Source: DASVLX01 sp035552275 | GTDB lineage: Bacteria; Actinomycetota; Actinomycetes; Mycobacteriales; Pseudonocardiaceae | Direction: 5' to 3' | NCBI GenBank assembly: GCA_035552275.1 | Contig: DASZLR010000019.1 | Span: 1 to 32,297, forward strand | Length of the DNA stretch: 32,297 nt | In this document: piece by piece, positions 1-7,898 of the stretch | Layout of the letters: the number at the start of each line of letters is the position of its first letter | Position numbering within the stretch: the first letter of the stretch is position 1 | Position numbers and translations under genes: made by a program | The notes under the pieces: model-generated | The model's input: the letters and a program-made list of their open reading frames with translations, nothing else | Databases searched by the model: none | Told to the model about the DNA's origin: nothing

Positions 1-1649
1 GTCGGCCGGCGGGCCGGATCGGGGTCGAGAGCGGCGCGCAGCAGCTCCCGATGCCCGCTGCGCTCGGGCAGATGGGTGTTCGGCAGTTTCTGCGCGGCGG
101 CCATCAGCGCCGACATCGGATTGGACCGGTAGCCGCGCGGCGGCTGCCCGGTGAGCGCGTAGCTGACCGTGGCGGCCAGCTGCCAGGCGTCCGAGGCCGG
201 GCTGGCGACGCCCGACGCGGCCGTTTCCGGGGCCAGGAAGTCCGGCGTGCCCAGCATCATCCCGGCCGCGGTCAGGGTGACGTCGCCGCGTGCTCGGGCG
301 ATGCCGAAGTCGATCAGGTGCGGTGCGCCGTCGAGGTCGAGGATTACGTTGGCCGGCTTGACATCCCGATGCAGCACCTGCTTGCGGTGCGCCGCGGACA
401 GCGCGTCGGCCATGGTCGACCACAGGCGCGCGGCCGCCGGGTCGTCCAGCGGCGGTCCCTGCCCGACGACGTCGGTCAGCGGGTGGCCCTCGATGTATTC
501 CATGACGATGCCGAGTCCGTCGGTGTCCTCCACGATGTCGTACACCCGAACGCAGTGAGGGTGGTGCACCGCCGCCAGCGCGCGGGCCTCGCGCAGCATC
601 CGCTGCCGCGCCTGCGCGTCCGGGGCGTGCGCGAGCTTCAGCGCGACAGTCCGGTCGAGCTGGGTGTCCACCGCCAGCCACACCGTGCCGAAGCCGCCGT
701 GGCCGAGTTGCCGGACCCGACGGAATCGCCCGTTCGCCGAGTTCCACCGCACCGGCGCGGCCGCCCCGGCCAGAAACGGCGCTGGTCCCGGGGTGTTGGC
801 CAGCCGCTGGCCCGCTGGGGGAGGGTCCGACGCGACCAACGTCGGCGTCAGCGGTCTGCGGGCGACCGGCGGCGCGGGCGGCGGCGGGGTGGGCACGGGC
901 TGTCGGTAGGGCTCGGGCGGTGGCGGTGGCTTGGCCCGATCCCGGTTGAGCACCGACCAACTGGGCTGCCCGAGCAGCGCCACCAACAGCAAGCCCAACA
1001 GGCTGCCGGGCAGGAAACCCAGCCACAGATGGGCCATCAGCCGCGCCTGCAGGCCGATGGTGGCGAGTCCGAACACCGCGAACGGCAGCCACATCAGCCG
1101 GCCGGGCCAGCGTGGCCCGCCGCGCATCGCCTTGCGCTGCTGGAGGATCACCAGGAACACGCAGAGCACCGGAATGATGACCAGGGTGGTCAGGAAGATC
1201 CCGAACACGAAGGTGTTGCCGCGCGGGCTGGTCAGCACCTCGTACACGGTCTGCCCGCCGCCGAGATAGCCGACCTGCCGGCCGAGTCCGCCGAAGAAAC
1301 ACACCTTGTCGTTCAGGCTGGCCACGTCGGCGCCGGACAGCCCGATCGGACTGCCGTCGAACGCGGACTGGAACACATTGGATGTCAGGGTCGCGGACAG
1401 CCACGGCACCACGAACCCGAACAACGCGTCCACCAGGGCGAAGCAGACGACGACCGGCCCCGAGTAGTCGTTGCCGGTGACCTTGCGGACCAACGCGACC
1501 AGGCCCGCACCCAGCGCGGGCGAGGCGGCCAGCACGAACCCGGCCAGGGTCACGGTCCACGGCCAGCCGCCGGGGCAGATCATGTTCGGCGGGAACTGAT
1601 GCAGCCAGGACAGCAGCGAGCCGATCAGCGCCGCGAGTCCGCCCACCAT
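1..1649 (-). CDS. Membrane-anchored Ser/Thr protein kinase, C-terminus cut by window edge
   Basis: Hanks-type protein kinase that would phosphorylate Ser/Thr on cytoplasmic targets. Reading from 1649 to the left edge without a stop, the protein starts with a hydrophobic region of several membrane segments (about residues 1-235), then a Pro-rich linker, then a complete set of kinase motifs: glycine loop GHGGFG (about 314-319), VALK lysine, REAR helix-C glutamate, HRDVKPAN (H at 427), DFG, a TAPE-like FLAPE, and DPARRP at the edge. The usual actinobacterial PknB layout is kinase first and membrane segment second; here the order is reversed. Start is ATG 1649 or GTG 1646; GAGGAG lies 3 or 6 nt upstream, so GTG 1646 has the better spacing. 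Divergent from metG. The true C-terminus is not visible. Confidence 0.9.
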   Translation of the reverse strand, partial: MVGGLAALIGSLLSWLHQFPPNMICPGGWPWTVTLAGFVLAASPALGAGLVALVRKVTGNDYSGPVVVCFALVDALFGFVVPWLSATLTSNVFQSAFDGSPIGLSGADVASLNDKVCFFGGLGRQVGYLGGGQTVYEVLTSPRGNTFVFGIFLTTLVIIPVLCVFLVILQQRKAMRGGPRWPGRLMWLPFAVFGLATIGLQARLMAHLWLGFLPGSLLGLLLVALLGQPSWSVLNRDRAKPPPPPEPYRQPVPTPPPPAPPVARRPLTPTLVASDPPPAGQRLANTPGPAPFLAGAAAPVRWNSANGRFRRVRQLGHGGFGTVWLAVDTQLDRTVALKLAHAPDAQARQRMLREARALAAVHHPHCVRVYDIVEDTDGLGIVMEYIEGHPLTDVVGQGPPLDDPAAARLWSTMADALSAAHRKQVLHRDVKPANVILDLDGAPHLIDFGIARARGDVTLTAAGMMLGTPDFLAPETAASGVASPASDAWQLAATVSYALTGQPPRGYRSNPMSALMAAAQKLPNTHLPERSGHRELLRAALDPDPARRP

Positions 1650-1788
1650 CCGCTCCTCATGCCGCGCGTGTCCGGTCGTCACCCGTTCGTGTGGTCCACT
1701 GTAGGACGCCTGACATCGCCGGTGGGTTGGCCCGTCGGTCTCCGATCGACTCCGATGGAATCCGGTGCGCCGCACGTCGGGAATCCGG

Positions 1789-1819
1789 TTGGCTCCGCCA
1801 TGGCCGCGATCCGTACGCT
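1789..1819 (+). promoter_or_regulatory. Candidate metG promoter giving a leaderless mRNA
   Basis: TTGGCT at 1789-1794 and TACGCT at 1814-1819 (19-bp spacer) end 8 nt before the metG ATG at 1828. No Shine-Dalgarno sequence precedes that ATG, which fits transcription starting at or next to the start codon. Confidence 0.4.
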
Positions 1820-1827
1820 TGACCGAC

Positions 1828-3630
1828 ATGAGCAAGCCCGTCCTGACGGCGGTGGCCTGGCCCTACGCCAACGGTCCCCGCCACATTGGCCATGTGTCCG
1901 GTATCGGTGTCCCGTCCGACCTGTTCGCCCGGTACATGCGCATGTCGGGACACGACGTGCTGATGGTCTCCGGCAGCGACGAGCACGGCACGCCGATTCT
2001 GGTGCAGGCCGACAACGAGGGCCTGACGCCGCAGCAGACCGCCGACAAGTACCACCGGATCGTCGCCGAGGACATGCGCGCGCTCGGCGTCACCTACGAC
2101 CTCTACACCCGCACGACCTCGGGCAACCACTACGAGGTCACCCAGCAGATTTTCGGTGCCCTGTACCGGAACGGCTACGTGGTCGAGAAGACCACGACCG
2201 GCGCGGTCAGCCCGTCCACCGGCCGCACCCTGCCCGACCGCTACATCGAGGGCACCTGCCCGATCTGCGGCTACGACGGCGCGCGGGGCGACCAGTGCGA
2301 CAACTGCGGCAACCAGCTCGACGCCGCCGACCTGATCAACCCGCGGTCGCGGATCAACGGCGAGAAGCCGAAGTTCGTGGAGACGGAGCACCTGTTCCTG
2401 GACCTGCCGGCGTTCGCCGAGTCGCTGGGCAAGTACCTGTCCACCAAGACCGACTGGCGGCCCAACGTCCTGCGGTTCACCCAGAACCTGATCGACGACA
2501 TGCGTCCCCGGCCGATCACCCGAGACCTGGACTGGGGCGTGCCGGTTCCCCTGGACGGTTGGCGTGACCAGCCGCTCAAACGGTTCTACGTCTGGTTCGA
2601 CGCGGTGATCGGCTACCTGTCGGCAAGCATCGAGTGGGCCCGCCGGTCCGGCGACCCGGACGCCTGGCAGCGGTGGTGGACCAACCCGGACGCGCGCTCG
2701 GTGTACTTCATGGGCAAGGACAACATCACCTTCCACGCGCAGATCTGGCCGGCGATCCTGCTCGGCCACAACGGCGCCGGCGACAGGGGCGGCGAGCCCG
2801 GCCCGTACGGCACGCTGAACCTGCCGACGGAGATCGCGTCCAGCGAGTTCCTCACCATGAGCGGCTCCAAGTTCTCCACATCCCGGGGCACTGTTATCTA
2901 TGTGCGGGACTTCGTGCGCGAGTTCGGGCCCGACGGGCTGCGCTACTTCATCGCCGCCGCCGGCCCCGAGACCCAGGACGTCGACTTCACCTGGGACGAG
3001 TACGTCCGGCGGATCAACTTCGAGCTGGCCAACGAGTGGGGCAACCTGGTCAACCGGTCCGTCTCGATGGCGCACAAGAACGTCGGCGCGGTCCCCCGGC
3101 CGACGGCTCCGACCCAGGCCGACGAGGAATTGAAGGCGTTGTCCCGCAAGGCCTTCGACGTGGTCGGCGAGCACCTGCGGCACGCCCGGTTCCGGGCCGG
3201 GATCAGCGAGACGATGCGGGTCGCGTCAGCGGCCAACAAGTATCTGTCCGACCAGGAGCCGTGGAAGCGCAAGGACGACCCGGAGCGTCGGGACACCATC
3301 CTGCACACCGCGTTGCAGGTCGTCTCGGACGTGAACACGATGTTCACCCCGTTCCTGCCGCACTCCGCGCAGCAGGTGCACGAACTGTTGGGCGGCAAGG
3401 GAACCTGGGCGGCCCAGCCGGAGCTGCGCGAGGTGGAGGACCTGGACCTGCCCGGCCGGCACTACCCGGTCATCACCGGCGACTACGCGGCCGAGCAGGC
3501 CCGCTGGGAGTCGGCGCCGATCGAGGTGGGCCGGCCGCTGGAGAAGCCCACGCCGCTGTTCACCAAGCTCGATCCTGGGCTTGGTGAGACCGGCCCGGAC
3601 TTCGCGCCGATCGAACCCGTCCAGCCGTGA
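1828..3630 (+). CDS. metG: Methionyl-tRNA synthetase
   Basis: Charges tRNA-Met with methionine in the cytoplasm. 600 residues. Class I signatures are visible: HIGH near residues 19-22, a zinc knuckle with two Cys pairs (CPIC and CDNC, about residues 146-165), and a KMSKS-loop equivalent read as KFSTSR. The anticodon-binding helical domain follows, with no C-terminal EMAP-type domain. The ATG at 1828 is chosen because the protein begins MSKPVLTAVAWPYANG, typical of the family, while in-frame codons upstream read as non-conserved sequence. tatD follows after 6 nt, so the two are probably co-transcribed. Confidence 0.97.
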   Translation: MSKPVLTAVAWPYANGPRHIGHVSGIGVPSDLFARYMRMSGHDVLMVSGSDEHGTPILVQADNEGLTPQQTADKYHRIVAEDMRALGVTYDLYTRTTSGNHYEVTQQIFGALYRNGYVVEKTTTGAVSPSTGRTLPDRYIEGTCPICGYDGARGDQCDNCGNQLDAADLINPRSRINGEKPKFVETEHLFLDLPAFAESLGKYLSTKTDWRPNVLRFTQNLIDDMRPRPITRDLDWGVPVPLDGWRDQPLKRFYVWFDAVIGYLSASIEWARRSGDPDAWQRWWTNPDARSVYFMGKDNITFHAQIWPAILLGHNGAGDRGGEPGPYGTLNLPTEIASSEFLTMSGSKFSTSRGTVIYVRDFVREFGPDGLRYFIAAAGPETQDVDFTWDEYVRRINFELANEWGNLVNRSVSMAHKNVGAVPRPTAPTQADEELKALSRKAFDVVGEHLRHARFRAGISETMRVASAANKYLSDQEPWKRKDDPERRDTILHTALQVVSDVNTMFTPFLPHSAQQVHELLGGKGTWAAQPELREVEDLDLPGRHYPVITGDYAAEQARWESAPIEVGRPLEKPTPLFTKLDPGLGETGPDFAPIEPVQP

Positions 3631-3636
3631 GGACTC

Positions 3637-4461
3637 GTGCCGCGCGGTGAGCCGCCACCGGCGCCGGAGCGGCTTCCGGCGCCGGTGGTCGACGCGCACA
3701 CCCATCTGGACGCGGCCGGGGCCACCGATCGGGCGAGCGTGGCCGCGATGCTGGACCGGGCCGAGGCGGCCGGCGTGGACCGGGTGGTGACCGTCGCCGA
3801 CGACCTCGACTCGGCCCGCTGGGCGGCGCAGGCGTCCACATGGGACAGCCGGGTATTCGCGGCGGTCGCGCTGCACCCGACCCGCACCGCGCGGTTCACC
3901 GATGCGGACCGGGATGTGTTGCGGGCGTTGGCGATCCAGCCGCGGGTGGTCGCGATCGGCGAGACCGGGCTGGACTACTACTGGGACCACTCGCCGCCAG
4001 AGCGCCAGCAGGAGGCCTTCCGCTGGCATATCGAGCTGGCCAAGAGTGTGGGCAAGCCGCTGATGATCCACGACCGGGACGCGCACGAGGACATCCTCAC
4101 GATCCTCAAGGATGAGGGATCACCCGATACGGTGATCTTCCACTGCTTCTCCGGGGACGCGGATTTCGCCCGTCGGTGCGTGTCAGCGGGCTTTGTGCTG
4201 TCCTTCTCCGGTACGGTCACCTTTCGCAACGCGCGTGGGGTTCGAGACGCGGCGGCACTTGTTCCCAGTGATCAACTGTTGGTCGAGACCGATGCGCCTT
4301 TCCTTACCCCGCACCCGTTCCGGGGCAGGCCAAACGAACCGTACTGCGCGGCGTACACGGTCCGTGAGCTCGCCGCGCTGCGTAACACCGATATCGGGCA
4401 AATGGCCGACATTCTGGCCAATAACGCCAATCGGCTGTTCGGATTGGGCCGAACGGCGTAG
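3637..4461 (+). CDS. tatD: TatD family metal-dependent deoxyribonuclease
   Basis: Metal-dependent TIM-barrel hydrolase of the TatD/YcfH family; members are 3'-5' exonucleases linked to DNA repair. 274 residues. Metal-site motifs in order: DAHTHLD near residues 19-25, GETGLDYYW, MIHDRDAH, FHCFSGD and LVETDAPFLTP. The start is a GTG 6 nt after the metG stop. metG-tatD-rpfB-ksgA is a conserved actinobacterial run. About 317 nt of leader sequence separates it from rpfB. Confidence 0.95.
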   Translation: MPRGEPPPAPERLPAPVVDAHTHLDAAGATDRASVAAMLDRAEAAGVDRVVTVADDLDSARWAAQASTWDSRVFAAVALHPTRTARFTDADRDVLRALAIQPRVVAIGETGLDYYWDHSPPERQQEAFRWHIELAKSVGKPLMIHDRDAHEDILTILKDEGSPDTVIFHCFSGDADFARRCVSAGFVLSFSGTVTFRNARGVRDAAALVPSDQLLVETDAPFLTPHPFRGRPNEPYCAAYTVRELAALRNTDIGQMADILANNANRLFGLGRTA

Positions 4462-4531
4462 CGCTCGCTCACGGGCCTGATAGTCGTTCGCCCAAAAGTG
4501 TGACTGACGACACGGTTTCAGTTGGGGGTGT

Positions 4532-4560
4532 TTGCACGAGCGCGCGGAGTCCGTTACGGT
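4532..4560 (+). promoter_or_regulatory. Candidate rpfB promoter
   Basis: TTGCAC at 4532-4537 and TACGGT at 4555-4560 are separated by exactly 17 bp, a good SigA-type arrangement. Transcription would begin near 4567 and leave about 210 nt of untranslated leader before rpfB. Confidence 0.5.
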
Positions 4561-4566
4561 CTCGTG

Positions 4567-4778
4567 ACCGATGCCCCAGGATGATCCTGAGGCGACCCGC
4601 AGCCGAGTTGGCGTGTGTCGGGGCCGGACCGTCACTGAGGACGTACCGGGGAACGCGCTTGCTACGGGAGCTGGAGCACCATGCCGAGGACCGCAGACGA
4701 GGAGGCCGGATCGAGGACATCGAGCTCGATGGATTCGACCCGACTCCCTGTGCGGAACGCGTCTGGAGGTTTGGCCCT
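4567..4778 (+). promoter_or_regulatory. Long 5' leader of rpfB, possible RNA switch
   Basis: About 210 nt of non-coding sequence sits between the predicted promoter and the rpfB start, with a strong GGAGG 9 nt before the GTG at 4779. In M. tuberculosis the leader between tatD and rpfB carries a regulatory RNA switch controlling rpfB-ksgA (established there). Here I see GC-rich pairing potential but no motif I can assign to a named riboswitch, so the regulatory role is inferred from synteny and length. Confidence 0.4.
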
Positions 4779-6368
4779 GTGAACGCGAGCGGTGACTATG
4801 GCACCAAACGCAGCAGTTACACCGGAGTGCACCGTCGCACGACGACCGAGACCGACTGGTTCACCCCGAGCTACCCACCGGGTCAGCTCAGCGCCGTGGC
4901 GGTCGAGGACCGTCCGCGTCCCGAGGCGCCGGAGGCCCTGACGGCCGTTCACGCCAGCGAGGCCGGTCAGACCGGCCAGATTTCGGGCTGGCGCGCCGTG
5001 TCCGGTGGCGCCCCGGCCGCGTGGCGGAGCGTGTCGCCGTGGTCGGTGAGCACCCAGGACGTGCTGGACGTCCTCGGCCCGGACGCCGATGAGGTGCTGA
5101 CCACCGCCCAGCTGGACGTTGACCAGCTGCTCGTCATGATCAACGCGGAGACCACGCTTCTGCCGCGGATCGACGAGGAACTGGAGCAGCTGCTCGCCGA
5201 GGAGGAGGCGCGGCAGGCCGCCGCGATCGAACTCGACGAGCCGCGGCCCGCCGAGCAGGCCAGCCCGCTGGAGCGGGCCGCCAAGCGGTGGAAGAAGCGG
5301 TTCCTGAAGGCCGCCGTCGGCGCGATCCTGCTGTCCGCCACCGGTGGCGGCGCGATGGCGCTGGCGATGGACAAGGACGTCAACGTCGACATCGACGGCC
5401 ACGACCAGCACATCCGCACCTACGACGGCACGGTCGGCGCGGTGCTGGCCAGCCAGGGCATCACGCCCGGCGCGCACGACGCGGTCAGCCCGTCGCCGAC
5501 CGCCTCGGTCGCCGACGGCGGCACGATCTCGGTGGAGCGCGGCCGGCTGCTGCACGTCACCGTCGACGGCGTCGAGCAGGATCACTGGACTCGGGCGACG
5601 ACCGTCGGTGACGCGCTGGGACAGCTCGGCGTGAACACGGCCGGCGCGTTCGTGTCGTCCGGTCCGGACGCCCAGATTCCGCTGTCCGGCACGACGATCG
5701 AGATCCGGACGCCCAAGACGGTCACCCTGATCGACGGCGCGAACGCCTCCCGTCAGGTCACCACAACCGACGCCACCGTCGGCGACCTGCTCGGCGACCA
5801 GCACATCGCGTTGGGCCGCAACGACTCGGTGATTCCGGGCATCAACGACAAGATCACCGCCGGTATGCAGATCATGGTCAGCCGGACCGGGGTCACCGTG
5901 GTGAACGTGACGCAGTCGATCCCGGCGCCGGTGCAGACCATCCAGGACCCGACCGTGGACGAGGGCACCATCACGGTGCAGAACCCGGGCACGCCAGGCC
6001 AGGAGGTCATCACCTACCGGATCACCTCGATCAACGGCCAGCAGGCCAACAAGGAGCAGATCGGCGTCCAGGTGATCACCCCGCCGGTGCCGAAGGTGGT
6101 CCGCGAGGGCACCAAGCCGACCGATGCGATCTGGGACCAGATCGCGCACTGCGAGAGCAGCGGCAACTGGTCCGACAACACCGGCAACGGCTACTACGGC
6201 GGTTTGCAGTTCAACATTCCGACCTGGCTGTCCAACGGCGGCGGGCAGTACGCGCCGCGCGCGGACCTGGCTACCAAGTCGGAGCAGATCGCCATCGCCG
6301 ACCGGGTGCGCGCCGCCCGCGGCCTGGAGCCCTGGCAGTGCGCCTACATGCTCGGCCTGATCCACTGA
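4779..6368 (+). CDS. rpfB: Resuscitation-promoting factor RpfB with long cytoplasmic N-terminus
   Basis: Secreted, membrane-anchored muralytic enzyme; Rpf proteins cleave peptidoglycan and promote exit from dormancy. 529 residues from the GTG at 4779, which has GGAGG at 4765-4769. Layout: about 170 residues of acidic, Glu-rich sequence, a Lys/Arg patch and one membrane segment (175-196), three DUF348 repeats (about 200-365), a G5 domain (about 370-440) and the Rpf transglycosylase-like domain (443-529) with AHCESSGNW, catalytic Glu at 459, and paired cysteines. The mycobacterial protein is about 362 residues; the difference is the N-terminal cytoplasmic part, which I cannot assign. An ATG-initiated version further upstream is possible in frame, but its sequence is low quality. 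Confidence 0.93.
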   Translation: MNASGDYGTKRSSYTGVHRRTTTETDWFTPSYPPGQLSAVAVEDRPRPEAPEALTAVHASEAGQTGQISGWRAVSGGAPAAWRSVSPWSVSTQDVLDVLGPDADEVLTTAQLDVDQLLVMINAETTLLPRIDEELEQLLAEEEARQAAAIELDEPRPAEQASPLERAAKRWKKRFLKAAVGAILLSATGGGAMALAMDKDVNVDIDGHDQHIRTYDGTVGAVLASQGITPGAHDAVSPSPTASVADGGTISVERGRLLHVTVDGVEQDHWTRATTVGDALGQLGVNTAGAFVSSGPDAQIPLSGTTIEIRTPKTVTLIDGANASRQVTTTDATVGDLLGDQHIALGRNDSVIPGINDKITAGMQIMVSRTGVTVVNVTQSIPAPVQTIQDPTVDEGTITVQNPGTPGQEVITYRITSINGQQANKEQIGVQVITPPVPKVVREGTKPTDAIWDQIAHCESSGNWSDNTGNGYYGGLQFNIPTWLSNGGGQYAPRADLATKSEQIAIADRVRAARGLEPWQCAYMLGLIH

Positions 6369-6407
6369 CTCCGCTGATCCACTGGCTCGACTGATCCGCT
6401 GACTTGT
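6357..6407. repeat. Three 17-bp direct repeats over the rpfB stop codon
   Basis: CTGATCC(A/G)CTG begins at 6357, 6374 and 6391, an exact 17-bp period. The first copy contains the last codons and stop of rpfB; the others lie just downstream. Probably a slippage product. Confidence 0.7.
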
Positions 6408-6460
6408 CTACGCGGCCGATCTCGGGTGGGATAGCACGGATCGGCCGGTCCCGCGGGAAT

Positions 6461-6489
6461 CTGTCCACAACGCACTCCAGTTATCCACA
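6461..6489 (+). promoter_or_regulatory. Pair of DnaA-box-like sites
   Basis: TTATCCACA at 6481-6489 is a consensus DnaA box. CTGTCCACA at 6461-6469 is one base from the actinobacterial TTGTCCACA form. Both have the same orientation and their starts are 20 bp apart, about two helical turns. They lie in the rpfB-ksgA gap. No dnaA or dnaN is nearby, so this is not oriC. Confidence 0.5.
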
Positions 6490-6505
6490 GCCGTCCATGA
6501 TCGGC

Positions 6506-6535
6506 TTTACCGCCCCCGACCTGCGCCAATAGACT
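6506..6535 (+). promoter_or_regulatory. Candidate ksgA promoter
   Basis: TTTACC at 6506-6511 and TAGACT at 6530-6535 with an 18-bp spacer, 17 bp downstream of the second DnaA-box-like site and 52 bp before the ksgA ATG. Confidence 0.35.
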
Positions 6536-6539
6536 CGAT

Positions 6540-6557
6540 CTTGGGGGGCGCCCCAAG
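6540..6557. promoter_or_regulatory. Hairpin in the ksgA leader
   Basis: CTTGGGG (6540-6546) pairs with CCCCAAG (6551-6557) around a GGCG loop. It starts right after the candidate -10 box and lacks a following T run, so it would lie at the 5' end of the ksgA mRNA rather than act as a classical terminator. Confidence 0.45.
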
Positions 6558-6587
6558 CGGCGACGGCCGAAAATTGGGTCTGCGACG

Positions 6588-7514
6588 ATGTACGGCATGA
6601 CCAACGCCGGAGCTGAGGCCGCGCTGCTCGGTCCGGCGGAGGTTCGGACGCTGGCCGCCGAACTGGGCCTGCGGCCGACGAAGAAGTTCGGCCAGAACTT
6701 CGTGCACGATGCGAACACGGTGCGGCGGATCGTGGCCGCGGCCGGGCTGTCTGCCGACGATGCGGGCGACGCGGGCGATATTGTGCTCGAAGTCGGTCCG
6801 GGGCTCGGCTCGCTGACCCTGGCGCTGCTGCCGGCGTGTCGTCGGGTGGTCGCGGTGGAGATCGACCCGGTGCTGGCCGCCGCGTTGCCGGACACCGTGG
6901 CCCGCCGGGCGCCCGCGCTGGCCGACCGGCTGCACGTGCTGCCCGCCGACGCGCTCGCCATCACCGCCGCCGACCTCGCCGGCGAGGTTCACGAACCGCC
7001 GACTGCACTGGTCGCCAACCTGCCGTACAACGTCGCGGTGCCGGTCGTGCTGCACCTGCTGGCCGAGTTGCCGTCGCTGGCACACGGTCTGGTGCTGGTG
7101 CAGGCCGAGGTCGCCGACCGGTTGGCCGCACCGCCGGGCAGCCGCGTCTACGGCGTGCCCAGTGTGAAGGGCGCGTGGTTCGCCAGCATGCGCCGGGCCG
7201 GCACCGTGCCCCGCACGGTGTTCTGGCCAGTGCCCAATGTGGACTCCGCGCTGGTGTCGTTCACCCGGCACGACCCGCCGACCACCGAGGTGCCGCGACG
7301 GGCGGTGTTCGCCGTGATCGACGCGGCGTTCGCGCAGCGGCGCAAGACGCTGCGCGCCGCGTTGGCCGGCTGGGCGGGCTCGGCGGACACGGCCGGCGCG
7401 CTGCTGGCCCGAGCCGGCGTCCCCGCGTCGGCGCGTGGCGAACAACTCACCGTCGCCGACTTCGCCAGGATCGCCCTCGTCGCCCAGTGCCAAGAACGCG
7501 GTCAAGATCAGTGA
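6588..7514 (+). CDS. ksgA: 16S rRNA dimethyladenosine transferase RsmA/KsgA
   Basis: Dimethylates the two adjacent adenosines in helix 45 of 16S rRNA during small-subunit maturation, using SAM. 308 residues. Diagnostic sequences: KKFGQNFVHD near residues 32-41, SAM motif I EVGPGLGSLT, acidic loop AVEID, and the N6-adenine methylase motif NLPYNVAVP; the C-terminal FAQRRKTLR stretch is also typical. ATG 6588 or ATG 6597 could be the start; neither has a clear ribosome binding site. It precedes the metN-like gene and ispE, the usual actinobacterial order apart from the metN-like insert. Confidence 0.95.
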   Translation: MYGMTNAGAEAALLGPAEVRTLAAELGLRPTKKFGQNFVHDANTVRRIVAAAGLSADDAGDAGDIVLEVGPGLGSLTLALLPACRRVVAVEIDPVLAAALPDTVARRAPALADRLHVLPADALAITAADLAGEVHEPPTALVANLPYNVAVPVVLHLLAELPSLAHGLVLVQAEVADRLAAPPGSRVYGVPSVKGAWFASMRRAGTVPRTVFWPVPNVDSALVSFTRHDPPTTEVPRRAVFAVIDAAFAQRRKTLRAALAGWAGSADTAGALLARAGVPASARGEQLTVADFARIALVAQCQERGQDQ

Positions 7515-7624
7515 CACGACCGGCGAAGATCGGTGATCACGGACCGTGTCGACGGTCTCAGTGTGATGTGCGCCGGTTCCTCCGTCCGCAGTATTGCTTT
7601 CCCCGAGGCATCTGAGTTCTACTG

Positions 7625-7720
7625 GCGTTATCCATCCCGAGCGGCTGAGAGACCTGGCTCGCAGAAGCCGCAGCAACCACCCGAAGTCGGGCAGGTGCTA
7701 ACGCCAGGACCGATGGAGGA
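7625..7720 (+). ncRNA. SAM-I (S-box) riboswitch
   Basis: Conserved S-box parts occur in order: P1 strand TCCATC (7631-7636), GCGGCTGAGAGACCTGG kink-turn region, AAGCCGCAGCAACC, a small P3 hairpin (CCCGAAGTCGGG), GGTGCTAACGCCAG and the closing P1 strand GATGGA (7712-7717). It should bind S-adenosylmethionine. The closing P1 strand overlaps GGAGGAG, the ribosome binding site of the leader peptide that starts at 7724, so ligand binding could hide that site and act on translation. Confidence 0.88.
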
Positions 7721-7723
7721 GCC

Positions 7724-7804
7724 ATGGGCCTGACTCGCCGCCGGACGGTCGATCTGTGTCGACGGACCGTGATGGGCTGTTGTAGCTCGCGCGCAACCAG
7801 CTGA
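7724..7804 (+). CDS. Cys-containing leader peptide (26 residues)
   Basis: ATG at 7724 with GGAGGA 3-8 nt upstream, stop TGA at 7802-7804. The product reads MGLTRRRTVDLCRR and ends after a Cys-Cys pair; it has three cysteines in 26 residues. The RR-x-VDLCR core resembles actinomycete leader peptides found upstream of sulfur-assimilation genes, and short Cys-rich upstream ORFs in mycobacteria are known to regulate downstream genes by ribosome stalling when cysteine is low. I infer the same role for the metN-like gene. An internal hairpin (GTCGA/TCGAC) lies within the coding part. Confidence 0.7.
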   Translation: MGLTRRRTVDLCRRTVMGCCSSRATS

Positions 7805-7853
7805 ACCCGCGCCTGTCTCTACACCCAGTCCCCGCGAATCCCTTCACTGACGT

Positions 7854-7875
7854 TGGCGCCAGCCTGCCGGCGCCA
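7854..7875 (+). terminator. Stable hairpin just before the metN-like gene, possible attenuator
   Basis: TGGCGCC (7854-7860) and GGCGCCA (7869-7875) form a perfect 7-bp stem around an 8-nt loop, 13 nt before the AGGAG that serves the GTG at 7899. There is no T run, so either factor-dependent termination or translational control is possible. Confidence 0.4.
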
Positions 7876-7898
7876 CGGCGTGCTGCCCAGGAGCAACC

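Noticed and set aside
51..2567. Very long plus-strand open frame of Arg/His/Pro-rich sequence
   Set aside because: It is the antisense of the kinase and runs through metG in another frame; composition is that of a GC-rich shadow.
4567..4778. ydaO (cyclic di-AMP) riboswitch before rpfB
   Set aside because: GGGGAA is present but the other conserved blocks are not recognisable, so I do not name the class.
6461..6489. Origin of replication
   Set aside because: Only two boxes, no AT-rich unwinding region and no dnaA or dnaN gene.
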